Positions 6,837 to 14,314 are shown, counted from the stretch's first letter. The stretch: DNA of 15,319 bases from Methanomicrobiaceae archaeon UBA436 (GCA_002497965.1 DAFR01000062.1:17166-32484); one strand, 5' to 3'. Notes: a model not told the origin generated them from the letters alone. Translations and numbers: made by a program.

Positions 6837-8096
6837 ATGAGTAAGGAGGTTCGAAAACTTTTGCGAGATGTATTCATTCCGGGTGTCAATATTGGGCTTG
6901 TAGGTCATGTCGATCACGGCAAGACCACTCTGGTCAGCGCGCTGACCGGCACCTGGACAGACCGGCACAGCGAGGAGATCAAGCGCGGCATCTCCATACG
7001 CCTCGGGTATGCGGACGCAACATTTTACCGGTGTGAGAAATGTAAGGGCAGCGACGCTTACACCACCTCCGCGGAATGCCCAAACTGCGGGGGGAAAGCC
7101 GTCCCGTTACGGACGGTATCTTTTGTCGATGCACCCGGTCACGAGACGCTTATGGCGACTATGCTCTCGGGTTCGGCGTTGATGGACGGCGCGATGCTTG
7201 TGATAGCTGCAAACGAGTCCTGCCCCCAGCCCCAGACAAAGGAGCACCTGATGGCGCTTGAGTTGATCGGGATAAACAGGATCGTCATCGTCCAGAACAA
7301 GATCGATGTTGTGACCCAGGCGGAGGCGCTGGAGCATTATAAACAGATCAAGCGGTTCATCAAGGGCACTGTCGCCGAGAACGCTCCTATCATCCCGGTA
7401 TCTGCACAGAAAGGTGTCAATATCGGTGTCCTGATCCAGACGCTGGATGAGGTCATCCCGGAGCCTGAACGCAACCCTGATCTCGACCCGCTGCTCCTCA
7501 TTGCACGCTCGTTCGACATCAACAGACCGGGCTGCAACTGGCGGGACGTGAAAGGCGGTGTCATCGGCGGGTCGCTCATCCGGGGGGTGCTGCGTGAGGG
7601 TGATGAGATCGAGATCCGGCCAGGCCGGCAGTTGCAGGTCGAGAACCGGACTAAGTGGGAGCCTATCACAACAAAGATCACCTCGATCAACGCCGGCAGG
7701 ATCAGCGTGACCGAGGCTACTCCGGGGGGTCTTCTCGGCATCGCGACCAAACTTGATCCCGCACTGACGAAGAGCGACGCTCTCGCCGGGCAGGTTGCGG
7801 GGCTCGTCGGGAGACTGCCGCCCGTCCGGGAGCGGCTGAAGTTTGATGTAACGCTGATGGATCGGGTTGTCGGTGCGGACCGCGAGCAGATAATTGAACC
7901 TCTCAAGCATAAAGAGCCGCTGATGCTCGCGGTTGGCACCGCGGTCACCGTCGGCGTGATCACGAACACCAGAAAGAATCAGGTCGAGGTTCAGCTGAAG
8001 CGGGCGGTCTGCGCGGAGGCTGGTGCGAGGATTGCCATAAGCAGGCAGGTCGGCGGGCGATGGCGGTTGATCGGCATGGGTGTTCTGGTCGAGTGA
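6837..8096 (+). CDS. eif2g: Translation initiation factor aIF2 subunit gamma
   Basis: GTPase subunit of the archaeal aIF2 complex, which binds initiator Met-tRNA and delivers it to the small ribosomal subunit. 419 residues, normal length. Seen: P-loop GHVDHGKT (23-30); switch 1 region [10 protein letters not shown]; a zinc knuckle CEKC...CPNC (Cys 66, 69, 81, 84); switch 2 DAPGH (98-102); NKID; and SAQKG; then two beta-barrel domains ending [13 protein letters not shown]. This motif set separates it from EF-Tu and SelB. It is the first gene of a tightly packed transcription/translation operon, and its TGA stop overlaps the GTG start of the PIN gene. The ATG has no Shine-Dalgarno but a TATA box at leaderless distance. 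Confidence 0.98.
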   Translation: MSKEVRKLLRDVFIPGVNIGLVGHVDHGKTTLVSALTGTWTDRHSEEIKRGISIRLGYADATFYRCEKCKGSDAYTTSAECPNCGGKAVPLRTVSFVDAPGHETLMATMLSGSALMDGAMLVIAANESCPQPQTKEHLMALELIGINRIVIVQNKIDVVTQAEALEHYKQIKRFIKGTVAENAPIIPVSAQKGVNIGVLIQTLDEVIPEPERNPDLDPLLLIARSFDINRPGCNWRDVKGGVIGGSLIRGVLREGDEIEIRPGRQLQVENRTKWEPITTKITSINAGRISVTEATPGGLLGIATKLDPALTKSDALAGQVAGLVGRLPPVRERLKFDVTLMDRVVGADREQIIEPLKHKEPLMLAVGTAVTVGVITNTRKNQVEVQLKRAVCAEAGARIAISRQVGGRWRLIGMGVLVE

Positions 8097-8473
8097 AGGT
8101 GCTTCTCGACACAAACGCTCTCCTTATGCCGGCTCAGTTCGGTATCGATCTCTATGACGGGCTGATGGCGCTCCTGGGGGATTTCGAACCGGTAACGCTC
8201 GAAGAGGTGGTCGGTGAACTCTCTGGGCTTGCCAGGGGGCACGGCCGCGATGCGGCTGCCGCACGGGTGGGTCTTGAGATGGCCCGGCGCGCGAAGATCG
8301 TGCCGAGCGGGAGCAGCGCGGAGTCTGTGGATGGCCGGGTGATCGAGTATGCCCGGCGGGAGGGATGCATCGTGGTTACAAACGATCGCAACCTCCGTAA
8401 CGATCTTCTTCGTGAGGGGATCGGTGTTGTCTCGATGCGGAAGGAAAGAACGCTGGAACTGATGAGGGGATAG
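8093..8473 (+). CDS. PIN-domain nuclease, Fcf1/Utp24-like
   Basis: Predicted metal-dependent RNase of the archaeal PIN group related to the eukaryotic rRNA-processing protein Fcf1; conserved beside aIF2-gamma in many Euryarchaeota. I chose the GTG at 8093, which overlaps the aIF2-gamma stop as GTGA and gives the standard N-terminus [20 protein letters not shown] (126 residues). An ATG at 8060 would add 11 residues lying wholly over aIF2-gamma. Acidic catalytic residues typical of PIN domains are present: D6 in LLDTNAL, E42 in VVGEL, D80 in [10 protein letters not shown] and D98 in VTNDRNLRN. No antitoxin gene accompanies it, so a housekeeping RNA-processing role is more likely than VapC toxicity. 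Its stop is 9 bp before the rpoE1 ATG. Confidence 0.88.
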   Translation: MKVLLDTNALLMPAQFGIDLYDGLMALLGDFEPVTLEEVVGELSGLARGHGRDAAAARVGLEMARRAKIVPSGSSAESVDGRVIEYARREGCIVVTNDRNLRNDLLREGIGVVSMRKERTLELMRG

Positions 8474-8482
8474 GTGAAAATC

Positions 8483-9052
8483 ATGTATTATAAAGTGACG
8501 CTGGAGGACAAGGTGCGGGTTCCGCCGAACCGCCTTGGGGAAGACCTGGAGAGGGTTATCCTCAACGTACTGCAGGAACAGCTGGAAGGCAGCATCTCAA
8601 AGGAGATCGGGATATTCATTGCGGTGACGGGTATTCTCAATGTCGGCGAGGGAGAGTTGATCCCGGGGGACGGCGCGGTCTATTACGATGTAAGGTTTGA
8701 GGCGATCGTTCTCCGCCTGGCGCTCCAGGAGGTGATCGAGGGCGAGGTTGTGGAGACGACAAGTTTCGGCGCCTTCGTCAGCCTGGGCCCGATCGACGCG
8801 ATGCTGCACGTGAGCCAGATATCCGATGAGTACATCAACTACGATGAGAAGAACGGCAGGCTGATCTGCCAGGATTCAAAGCGTTCGATTGCCGCCGGCG
8901 ACGGCGTCCGGGGCAGGATCGTTGCCCTCTCGTTAAACGAGCGTGAGCCAAGAGAGAGCAAGATCGGTCTCACCATGCGTCAGCCGGGCCTGGGCGCACT
9001 TGCATGGCTGGATGAGGAGTTCGAGGAGGAGAAGAAGAGGAGGTCGGCGTAA
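8483..9052 (+). CDS. rpoE1: RNA polymerase subunit Rpo7 (E')
   Basis: Subunit of the archaeal RNA polymerase stalk (with Rpo4), homologous to eukaryotic RPB7; it binds nascent RNA and helps open-complex formation. I chose ATG 8483, giving MYYKVTLEDKVRVPPNRLGE, the canonical Rpo7 N-terminus, with AGGTGA (8472-8477) five bases upstream. A GTG at 8474 would sit inside that Shine-Dalgarno. 189 residues: N-terminal RNP-like domain (about 1-80), then an S1/OB domain (EGEVVETTSFGAFVSLGPID, LHVSQI) and an acidic/basic tail DEEFEEEKKRR. The gene for Spt4 begins 1 bp after its stop. Confidence 0.96.
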   Translation: MYYKVTLEDKVRVPPNRLGEDLERVILNVLQEQLEGSISKEIGIFIAVTGILNVGEGELIPGDGAVYYDVRFEAIVLRLALQEVIEGEVVETTSFGAFVSLGPIDAMLHVSQISDEYINYDEKNGRLICQDSKRSIAAGDGVRGRIVALSLNEREPRESKIGLTMRQPGLGALAWLDEEFEEEKKRRSA

Positions 9053-9053
9053 G

Positions 9054-9257
9054 ATGGCCGTGGGTGGTAAGAAGGTGGTCAGGGTCTGCCGCGAGTGCCA
9101 CCGCGTCGTTGAGGGGGAGGCCTGTGTGATCTGCGGGACCTCCAATCTGAGCGAGGACTGGGCCGGATACGTTGTGATAATCGATCCGGAGCACTCGGAT
9201 ATTGCAAAGAAGATGAACATCACCCTGCCTGGCCGTTATGCTCTGAAGGTCCGCTGA
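9054..9257 (+). CDS. spt4: Transcription elongation factor Spt4 (RpoE2)
   Basis: 67-residue zinc-ribbon protein that pairs with Spt5 (NusG) to make RNA polymerase processive. Seen: CRECHRVVEGEACVICG, two CxxC zinc knuckles near residues 13-29, then TSNLSEDWAGYVVIIDPEHSDIAKKMNI, the Spt4 core that binds Spt5. The start ATG at 9054 follows the rpoE1 stop by one base, with AGGAGGT at 9037-9043 as Shine-Dalgarno. Its TGA overlaps the next ATG (TGATG), so the genes are translationally coupled. Confidence 0.96.
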   Translation: MAVGGKKVVRVCRECHRVVEGEACVICGTSNLSEDWAGYVVIIDPEHSDIAKKMNITLPGRYALKVR

Positions 9258-9742
9258 TGCTCAGGCTTCCGGAAGCCCACCGGGAACTGTTCAAAAAACC
9301 GTTTGGCGTCCTTTATGGAAGTGTCGCCGAACTCCTTCCCCTGATCGAGGGGCGGATGGTCTGCGCCGTCGGTGATGTGGTGACCCATAACCTCTTTGCT
9401 GCGGGGGTTGTCCCCGATATCGCCATCATCGACGGCTACACGATGCGCAGCCCCTGCAACCGTTCGCCCCTGCTCAGAGGGAGAAGGGTGACGGTGAAGA
9501 ACCCTCCCGGAACTATCACCGACGAGCTGGTAGCGGCTATCGATGAAGCGGTGCGGAACCGGCCTGTGGTCATCTTTGTCGAGGGTGAGGAGGATCTCGC
9601 GGTCATTCCGCTGGTTTTTGCCGCGCCGCCCGGGGTTGCCGTGCTATACGGTCAGCCGGGGGAGGGGGTTGTCCTCCGGATTGTGGATGAGGCGGCTAAG
9701 CAGGAAGCGGCAGCCATGCTGGAGCGTTTCATACGGGAGTGA
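9257..9742 (+). CDS. GTP-dependent dephospho-CoA kinase (DUF359)
   Basis: Catalyses the last step of archaeal coenzyme A synthesis, phosphorylating dephospho-CoA with GTP; the family was long known only as DUF359 and was identified biochemically in Thermococcus. 161 residues. Family blocks seen: FGVLYGSVAELLP, AVGDVVTHNL (D40), IIDGYTMR (D59), VKNPPGTIT, FVEGEEDLAVIPLVFAAP and VLYGQPGEGVV. The conserved acidic residues are intact. It is embedded at the end of a transcription/translation operon (ATG overlaps the spt4 stop by one base), a placement conserved in Euryarchaeota. It is unrelated in sequence to bacterial CoaE. Confidence 0.93.
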   Translation: MLRLPEAHRELFKKPFGVLYGSVAELLPLIEGRMVCAVGDVVTHNLFAAGVVPDIAIIDGYTMRSPCNRSPLLRGRRVTVKNPPGTITDELVAAIDEAVRNRPVVIFVEGEEDLAVIPLVFAAPPGVAVLYGQPGEGVVLRIVDEAAKQEAAAMLERFIRE

Positions 9743-9763
9743 TGGCTTGCGGCTCCATCCCAG

Positions 9764-9797
9764 AGTATAAATAAACCAGCCAACAATATTTTAGGGA
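9764..9797 (+). promoter_or_regulatory. Promoter and Shine-Dalgarno of rps24e
   Basis: AGTATAAATA (9764-9773) in the 60-bp gap after the dephospho-CoA kinase is a near-consensus archaeal TATA box 30-39 bp before the ATG at 9803. AGGGA (9793-9797) could act as Shine-Dalgarno. The ribosomal genes can therefore be transcribed independently of the upstream operon. Confidence 0.65.
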
Positions 9798-9802
9798 TAT
9801 CG

Positions 9803-10096
9803 ATGGAGTTCAAAATCACGCGGGATGTGAGGAACGAGGTCTTAAAGAGGAGAGAACTTGAGTTTGTTCTCACTTTCAACGGACCGACGCCCTCGCGGAA
9901 GAGCGTTCAGGAGAAACTTGCCGCCCTGCAGAACAGGGATGAGAGTCTCATCGTGCTCGACCTGGAGAGAACCCGGTTCGGGAAGATGGAACTTATCGGC
10001 CGTGCCCGGATCTATGACGACGAGGAGACGAAGGTCTCAACCGAGCGGGAGTACCTGCTCAAGCGCGGCAAACCGAAGGCTGAGAGCGGGGCTTGA
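9803..10096 (+). CDS. rps24e: Small-subunit ribosomal protein S24e
   Basis: 97-residue archaeal/eukaryotic ribosomal protein of the 30S subunit. Seen: [21 protein letters not shown], then [41 protein letters not shown] and the basic end [10 protein letters not shown], the full S24e order. First gene behind a strong TATA box; S27ae follows after 5 bp, the usual archaeal pairing. Confidence 0.97.
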   Translation: MEFKITRDVRNEVLKRRELEFVLTFNGPTPSRKSVQEKLAALQNRDESLIVLDLERTRFGKMELIGRARIYDDEETKVSTEREYLLKRGKPKAESGA

Positions 10097-10101
10097 AGAG
10101 C

Positions 10102-10257
10102 ATGGCGGCTAAGAGATACGAGTGCTACGAGGTCAAGGGCAATGCGGCGGTTCTGCTCAAGCGGCACTGTCCCCGATGCGGTCCAGGCGTCCTGATGGCC
10201 GAGCATGAGGATCGTGTGGCCTGCGGCAGGTGCGGTTACACCGAATTCCGTAAGTAG
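10102..10257 (+). CDS. rps27ae: Small-subunit ribosomal protein S27ae
   Basis: 51-residue zinc-ribbon ribosomal protein; the eukaryotic counterpart is made as a ubiquitin fusion, the archaeal one is free-standing as here. Seen: [14 protein letters not shown] at the start, HCPRCG and CGRCGYTEF at the end, giving the C-x2-C...C-x2-C zinc site. It starts 5 bp after the rps24e stop. Easily missed because of its length. Confidence 0.96.
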   Translation: MAAKRYECYEVKGNAAVLLKRHCPRCGPGVLMAEHEDRVACGRCGYTEFRK

Positions 10258-10267
10258 GCCTTCACCC

Positions 10268-10274
10268 CTATATA
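10268..10274 (+). promoter_or_regulatory. Possible TATA box for kae1-bud32
   Basis: CTATATA in the 94-bp gap after rps27ae, 78 bp before the kae1-bud32 ATG. Transcription from it would make a leader of roughly 50 nt containing the GC-rich hairpin at 10284-10316. Confidence 0.4.
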
Positions 10275-10283
10275 CCCATACAC

Positions 10284-10324
10284 GGCCGCGGGCGCGGTGT
10301 TTTACGGGCCGCGGTCGGTTCTTT
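10284..10324 (+). terminator. GC-rich hairpin followed by a pyrimidine tract
   Basis: GGCCGCGG (10284-10291) can pair with CCGCGGTC (10309-10316), 8 bp with one G-U, loop of 17 nt, followed by GGTTCTTTT. It may end the rps24e-rps27ae transcript. It lies downstream of the possible kae1 TATA box, so it could instead be a leader structure. Confidence 0.35.
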
Positions 10325-10351
10325 TCCTCGTAACGGAGCAGGACATGTTCT

Positions 10352-11935
10352 ATGCCTGATAAACGACCTCTCGCGGGGCTGGTGCTGGGGCTTGAGGGAA
10401 CGGCGTGGAACCTCAGCGCCGCTCTCTTCGGGGAGGAACCTGTCGCCCTCCATTCGTCACCATACGTCCCCTCAAAGGGCGGAATTCATCCGCGGGAGGC
10501 TGCGCAGCACCACGCTTCGGTGATGAAGGATCTCATATCCCGGGTGCTGACCGACCCTGAACGGATCCGGGCGGTTGCCTTCTCACAGGGGCCGGGTCTC
10601 GGCCCGTCTCTACGGACGGTGGCGACAGCGGCGCGTGCCCTCTCGATAGCCCTGGGCGTGCCGCTCATCGGTGTCAACCACTGTGTGGCACACATCGAGA
10701 TCGGGAGATGGGCGACCGGGTTTTCCGACCCCATCGTTCTCTACGCGAGCGGTGCAAACACCCAGGTGCTCGGTTACCTCAACGGCCGTTACCGGATATT
10801 CGGGGAGACGCTGGATATTGGTCTAGGAAACGCGCTCGATAAGTTTGCACGCTACCACGATCTGCCGCACCCCGGTGGCCCTGCCATCGAGAGGCTGGCG
10901 CGCAGCGGCGGCTACATCGAACTCCCCTACACCGTGAAGGGAATGGATCTTGCCTTCTCCGGGCTGGTCAGCGCCGCCCAGGAGAGCACCGCCCCCCTGG
11001 AGGATGTATGTTACAGCCTCCAGGAGACCGCGTTTGCGATGTGTGTCGAGGTTACGGAGCGGGCGCTTGCACATGCCGGGAAGGATGAGGTGATCCTTGT
11101 CGGCGGGGTGGGTGCAAACAGCCGGCTGCAGGAGATGCTACGGGTTATGTGCGAGGAACGGGGGGCGAAGTTTGCCGTCCCCGAGCGGACTTACCTCGGC
11201 GACAACGGCGCGATGATCGCTTACACGGGCAGGATCATGCTGGACCACGGTGTCACCCTTCCTCTCGAAGAGTCGCAGATCCGGCCGGGTTATAGGGCCG
11301 ATGAAGTGGAGATCGTCTGGCGGACGGAACCTGGCGAGATCTTTGCCGGCGGGCCGCACGAAGGCGGGGTTGCCCGGGGTGCAGAAGGTGTCGTGGAGAT
11401 TGGTGAGGATACTGTTGCCAAGCGCCGGTTGAGCAAACGATACCGGCACCCGGAACTGGATCGCCGTTTGATCTCTGAACGGACGCGGGCAGAGGCGCGC
11501 CTGATATCGATGGCGCGGCGGGCGGGTGTCCCCACGCCCGTGATCCGCGATATAACGACTGACACGATCGTGATGGAGCGGATTCGTGGCGATCTGTTGA
11601 AGTATGTCGCCGCACCGGAGACGGTCCGGGTCGCTGGCGAGACGGTTGGGAGGCTGCACGCCGCAGGGATAGTCCACGGCGACCTGACGACCAGCAACAT
11701 GATCGTCCGTGACGGCAAGTGCGTACTGATCGATTTCGGGCTTGCCTCTACATCATCGGAGGTCGAGAGCCGCGGGGTTGATATCCACGTCTTCTTCCAG
11801 ACGCTTGAGAGCACCGCCCAAAACTTCGAGGACCTGATCGAGGCGTTCATCGAGGGTTACTCCGGCGTCTTCCCCGACGCGGATGAGGTTATTGAGCGAG
11901 AGCACGAGATTGAGATGCGGGGGCGTTACCTCTGA
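10352..11935 (+). CDS. kae1-bud32: Fused Kae1-Bud32 (KEOPS tRNA t6A enzyme and kinase)
   Basis: Single protein joining the two catalytic-core KEOPS subunits that place t6A on A37 of ANN-decoding tRNAs. 527 residues. Kae1 part (about 1-325): VLGLEGTAWNLSAAL, the metal-binding NHCVAH with H110 and H114, YASGANTQVL, GLGNALDKFAR, VGGVGANSRLQEM and YLGDNGAMIAY with the third metal ligand Asp. Bud32 part (about 335-527): GAEGVV, a lysine in VAKRRLSKRYRHPELD, HGDLTTSNMI as catalytic loop and IDFGLAS as the metal-binding DFG. Both active sites look intact. The fusion is known in several methanogens. ATG 10352 has AGGA eight bases upstream. Its stop overlaps the likely start of rdgB. Confidence 0.97.
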   Translation: MPDKRPLAGLVLGLEGTAWNLSAALFGEEPVALHSSPYVPSKGGIHPREAAQHHASVMKDLISRVLTDPERIRAVAFSQGPGLGPSLRTVATAARALSIALGVPLIGVNHCVAHIEIGRWATGFSDPIVLYASGANTQVLGYLNGRYRIFGETLDIGLGNALDKFARYHDLPHPGGPAIERLARSGGYIELPYTVKGMDLAFSGLVSAAQESTAPLEDVCYSLQETAFAMCVEVTERALAHAGKDEVILVGGVGANSRLQEMLRVMCEERGAKFAVPERTYLGDNGAMIAYTGRIMLDHGVTLPLEESQIRPGYRADEVEIVWRTEPGEIFAGGPHEGGVARGAEGVVEIGEDTVAKRRLSKRYRHPELDRRLISERTRAEARLISMARRAGVPTPVIRDITTDTIVMERIRGDLLKYVAAPETVRVAGETVGRLHAAGIVHGDLTTSNMIVRDGKCVLIDFGLASTSSEVESRGVDIHVFFQTLESTAQNFEDLIEAFIEGYSGVFPDADEVIEREHEIEMRGRYL

Positions 11936-12492
11936 AGATCACGGTGGTGACGAGCAACGCCAACAAGGCTCGGGAGGTTGCGGCATACTTTGAGGGGGTG
12001 CTCGAGGTCGAGCATGCCGCGCTGGAGTGCCCGGAGTTCCGGCATAACGATCTCGGGGAGATCGCCCGCGGGAAGGCGGAGTTTGCCTACGAGAGACTCT
12101 CAAGGCCTCTGATAGTTGACGACACCGGTCTATTCATCGATGCGCTCGGCGGGTTCCCGGGGCCCTATGCCGCCTACGTCCAGGATACGATCGGCAACGC
12201 GGGGATCCTGAAACTCATGGAGGGCGTCGAGGAGAGGAGCGCCAGATTCGAGACGGCGATCGCGTTTGCACGGGAGGATGGCATCCGTATCTTCCGGGGC
12301 GCCCTTCCCGGGGCGATCGTTGCCCCGCGTGGGGTGGAGGGGTTTGGCTATGACCCCATATTTGAGTATGCGGGGCAGACGCTTGCCGAGATGCCGCTTG
12401 CCGAGAAGAACCGGGTCTCGCACCGGGCGCGCGCCCTCCAGGCGTTCCGGGCCTGGATCGAGCAGGAGACAGGGGTGCGACAGAACCGTTAA
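11932..12492 (+). CDS. rdgB: XTP/dITP diphosphatase (RdgB/HAM1)
   Basis: Hydrolyses deaminated purine nucleoside triphosphates (XTP, dITP) to keep them out of nucleic acids. Seen: TSNANKAREV with the substrate-binding SNxxK pattern, DDTGLFIDALGGFPGPYAAYV, GYDPIF, and MPLAEKNRVSHRARAL near the C-terminus. The first ATG is far inside. A GTG at 11944 gives MVTSNANK, which removes most of the first beta strand. The in-frame CTG at 11932 gives MKITVVTSNANK, the normal family N-terminus (186 residues), and overlaps the upstream stop as CTGA, mirroring the GTGA overlap at the PIN gene. I annotate the CTG, with GTG 11944 (182 residues) as the conservative alternative. Confidence 0.88.
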   Translation: MKITVVTSNANKAREVAAYFEGVLEVEHAALECPEFRHNDLGEIARGKAEFAYERLSRPLIVDDTGLFIDALGGFPGPYAAYVQDTIGNAGILKLMEGVEERSARFETAIAFAREDGIRIFRGALPGAIVAPRGVEGFGYDPIFEYAGQTLAEMPLAEKNRVSHRARALQAFRAWIEQETGVRQNR

Positions 12493-12532
12493 GAGGGAAT
12501 AGAGGTAAATGACATAAAGCTGGTGTTTTGAT

Positions 12533-12679
12533 ATGGCGAGATTTCCCGAAGCTGAAGCACGTCTTCTCAATGTAAAGATCTGCATGAAATGCAATGCCCG
12601 AAACGCAGTCCGCGCGACACACTGCCGCAAGTGCGGTTCAGACGAGCTCAGGCCAAAGTCCCGGGAGCGTAAAGCGTAA
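12533..12679 (+). CDS. rpl40e: Large-subunit ribosomal protein L40e
   Basis: 48-residue basic zinc-ribbon protein of the 50S subunit; fused to ubiquitin in eukaryotes, free here. Seen: [20 protein letters not shown], then [25 protein letters not shown], with two CxxC pairs (Cys 17, 20, 31, 34). GGTG about eight bases upstream can act as Shine-Dalgarno. It lies 40 bp after rdgB and ends just before a strong hairpin. Overlapping reading frames conceal it because it is so short. Confidence 0.96.
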   Translation: MARFPEAEARLLNVKICMKCNARNAVRATHCRKCGSDELRPKSRERKA

Positions 12680-12681
12680 AG

Positions 12682-12721
12682 ACCGGTGCGCGACTTTCGC
12701 GCGCCTCCGGTATACTTTTTT
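12682..12721 (+). terminator. Hairpin and T-run after rpl40e
   Basis: Outer stem ACCGG (12682-12686) with CCGGT (12707-12711), inner stem GCGCGA (12688-12693) with TCGCGC (12697-12702), loop CTT, then six T (12716-12721). It lies three bases after the rpl40e stop, between convergent genes, so it ends the long plus-strand information block. Confidence 0.75.
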
Positions 12722-12740
12722 AGGTGGGGGTATCCCTTCT

Positions 12741-13391
12741 TCAGGCGGAGTAATAGGTGACCTTTCGGCCTTCTTCGCTGTACTCGCCCCTGAAGGTCTC
12801 GATGTTGCGTTTGTAGCCGATCCGCTCTTTGAATCCAAGTTCGCGGAGCCGTTCGCGGACCCGCATCACGTCCGCCTCGTCCGCCCAGTCCTTTGTGTAG
12901 ACGTAGATGACCGTCCGCTCGTCGCGAGAGTCAGGATCGGGTCTGGCGGTGCTGACCTTCGCGGATATGCCGAGTCTCCCCTCAACGGTCTCGTTTCGAA
13001 CCTTTCGCCACGCCTCGTCCGCCTCCCCTGCGGGGACGAAGATGAGCCATTTTCCAGCCCTCTCGTCGTCGACCCCCCGCTCATGCGGACCCGGTGCGTC
13101 CTGGACTATCCAGTAAGTTCTTGTAGTCTTTGAGGGGGAAACTCCCTCGCCCTCTCTCAGGGGAGCGTATATGGCGTCGATGCTTCCGAACCGTTTGAGC
13201 AGGGCATCTGCGAGTTCGGGGTAATCCTCTCTGAACCGGCTGAAGATCTCACGGAGTTCCTCTTTGAAATCGATCCCCTGCTCGACGAGTTCGAAGAGGT
13301 AAGGGCCGCGGCGCCTGAGTTCGCGGTTGAGGTAGATCTCAAAGATCCCGTAGATTGCGTCGGCCAGGGCTTCCGGATCGATCCCGCTCAT
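12741..13391 (-). CDS. DUF1917/Bles03-like protein, function unknown
   Basis: 216 residues. The C-terminal half (about 93-205) has the pattern I associate with DUF1917, the archaeal relatives of the vertebrate protein Bles03 (C11orf68): YWIVQDAP, GKWLIFVPAGEADEAW, GRLGISAKVSTA, TVIYVYTKDWADEADVMRVRERLRELG and IGYKRNIETFRGEY. Databases sometimes name such proteins putative phosphothreonine lyase-like, and the human protein is reported to have an eIF4E-like fold; neither shows what this one does. The N-terminal 90 residues are a charged, mostly helical extension (IYGIFEIYLNRELRRRGPYL, LREIFSRFREDYPELADALLKRFGS). No signal peptide or membrane span. It starts 41 bp after thi4 on the same strand with no clear Shine-Dalgarno, so it may share the thi4 transcript. 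Confidence 0.65.
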   Translation of the reverse strand: MSGIDPEALADAIYGIFEIYLNRELRRRGPYLFELVEQGIDFKEELREIFSRFREDYPELADALLKRFGSIDAIYAPLREGEGVSPSKTTRTYWIVQDAPGPHERGVDDERAGKWLIFVPAGEADEAWRKVRNETVEGRLGISAKVSTARPDPDSRDERTVIYVYTKDWADEADVMRVRERLRELGFKERIGYKRNIETFRGEYSEEGRKVTYYSA

Positions 13392-13432
13392 ACATAACTG
13401 TAGCCGCCGGAACGGTGAAAATGGTTTTGAAG

Positions 13433-14206
13433 TTACCGGTCAAGCGCTTCTGCAACGAGTTCTGCGGCCCGTTCGCCGGAGAGAAGCATCCCGCCAAAGA
13501 TCGGTCCCATGCGGCACTCCCCGGCAACGGCGTTTGCCGCCATACCGGCGACAAAGAGGCCGGGGTAGACCTCTTTTGTGTGCTCCAGGATCCGTGACTC
13601 GGCACGCTCGGCCCACATGAAACTCTCGCCTTTGACCTGGATGTTGCCGCCTTTACGCTCGATCATCCGGGCGATCGTTGCATCGTGCCCCGTTGCATCG
13701 ACGGTGCAGGTGCAGGCGATGGTGAGCGGGTCGACGTGCAGTCCGGCCATATCTACCGGTGTCCAGTTGATGACCAGGCCCCCAACCCTGCCGTCGCCGC
13801 GAACCATCACGTCCTCGACCGTGACCAGGTTGAAGAACTCTACACCGGCATCGCAGGCCGCCGCGGTGAGTTTGGCAACCGTCTCGACCGATTTCGCAAC
13901 GTAGTAGCCCTCCTCAAACTCGCGGCAGGCAACTCCAAACCGGTCGAGCAGCCGCCTTGCCTCTTCCTGGACAACAATCCTTGGAAACATCATCCCGCCG
14001 CCCCACATCCCGCCGCCTATGCTGAGTTTCTTCTCGATGAGGGCGCACCGGATTCCCCGTTCGCCGAGGAGCGCGGCGCATGTGAGCCCTGAAGGCCCGC
14101 CGCCGATAACGGCGGCGTCCACCTCAAGGAGGTCGATGAGCGCCCGGTGCTGCTCTTCCAGGATTGCCCTGCTGATGGTCACTTCGTTCAGTCTCATGTC
14201 CTTCAT
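13433..14206 (-). CDS. thi4: Sulfide-dependent ADP-thiazole synthase (archaeal Thi4)
   Basis: Makes the thiazole part of thiamine from NAD and glycine. 257 residues, normal for the archaeal type. Seen: dinucleotide-binding VIGGGPSGLTCA (34-44), SIGGGMWGGGMMFPRI, DATGHDATIAR, and a C-terminal FAD/NAD segment PGLFVAGMAANAVAG...RMGPIFGGMLLSG. In plant and yeast Thi4 the suicidal sulfur-donating Cys lies in a SCMDP-like motif; here that position is LHVDP with H157, the hallmark of the archaeal enzyme, which turns over using free sulfide. Homologues were once misannotated as ribulose-1,5-bisphosphate synthase. ATG 14206 and 14197 are both possible; MKDMRLNEVTISRAI resembles family N-termini. A DUF1917-like gene follows in the same direction, and the leader holds two hairpins. 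Confidence 0.94.
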   Translation of the reverse strand: MKDMRLNEVTISRAILEEQHRALIDLLEVDAAVIGGGPSGLTCAALLGERGIRCALIEKKLSIGGGMWGGGMMFPRIVVQEEARRLLDRFGVACREFEEGYYVAKSVETVAKLTAAACDAGVEFFNLVTVEDVMVRGDGRVGGLVINWTPVDMAGLHVDPLTIACTCTVDATGHDATIARMIERKGGNIQVKGESFMWAERAESRILEHTKEVYPGLFVAGMAANAVAGECRMGPIFGGMLLSGERAAELVAEALDR

Positions 14207-14230
14207 TTATATCTGCCAGGGGGAGATAAG

Positions 14231-14271
14231 GGCACCGCCGTGTGCCACGAAAAACCGCTGGATCGCGGTTT
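14231..14271 (-). promoter_or_regulatory. Two hairpins in the thi4 leader, one terminator-like
   Basis: On the minus strand, AAACCGC (14271-14265) pairs with GCGGTTT (14258-14252) over loop GATCCA, directly followed by a T-run (14254-14250), as in an intrinsic terminator. A second hairpin, GGCAC (14246-14242) with GTGCC (14235-14231), follows. Both lie 25-65 bp upstream of the thi4 ATG. A minus-strand TATA-like GTATAT (14334-14329) could start a leader of about 100 nt. I see no TPP-riboswitch core (no CUGAGA), so a known riboswitch is not claimed. Confidence 0.35.
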
Positions 14272-14306
14272 GGAGCGCGAGCACCCGGAAAGATCCCGAC
14301 GAAGGT

Positions 14307-14314
14307 CTTAATAG
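14307..14314 (+). promoter_or_regulatory. Promoter of htpX
   Basis: CTTAATAG is centred about 30 bp before the htpX ATG (14341), with no Shine-Dalgarno in between, fitting a leaderless mRNA. The same octamer serves the DUF2098 gene at about the same distance. Confidence 0.5.

Noticed and set aside
8060..8092. Upstream ATG for the PIN gene
   Set aside because: It would add 11 residues encoded over the aIF2-gamma end; the GTG at 8093 gives the standard PIN N-terminus.
7107..8114. Minus-strand open frame of 335 codons opposite aIF2-gamma
   Set aside because: Antisense to a fully conserved GTPase; no recognisable motif and no promoter or Shine-Dalgarno.
8093..8473. VapC toxin interpretation of the PIN gene
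   Set aside because: No antitoxin partner beside it, and it has the conserved aIF2-gamma/Rpo7 context of the housekeeping Fcf1-like group.
13433..14206. Ribulose-1,5-bisphosphate synthase or ribose-1,5-bisphosphate isomerase
   Set aside because: The dinucleotide-binding fold and LHVDP motif fit archaeal Thi4; the older name came from misannotation.
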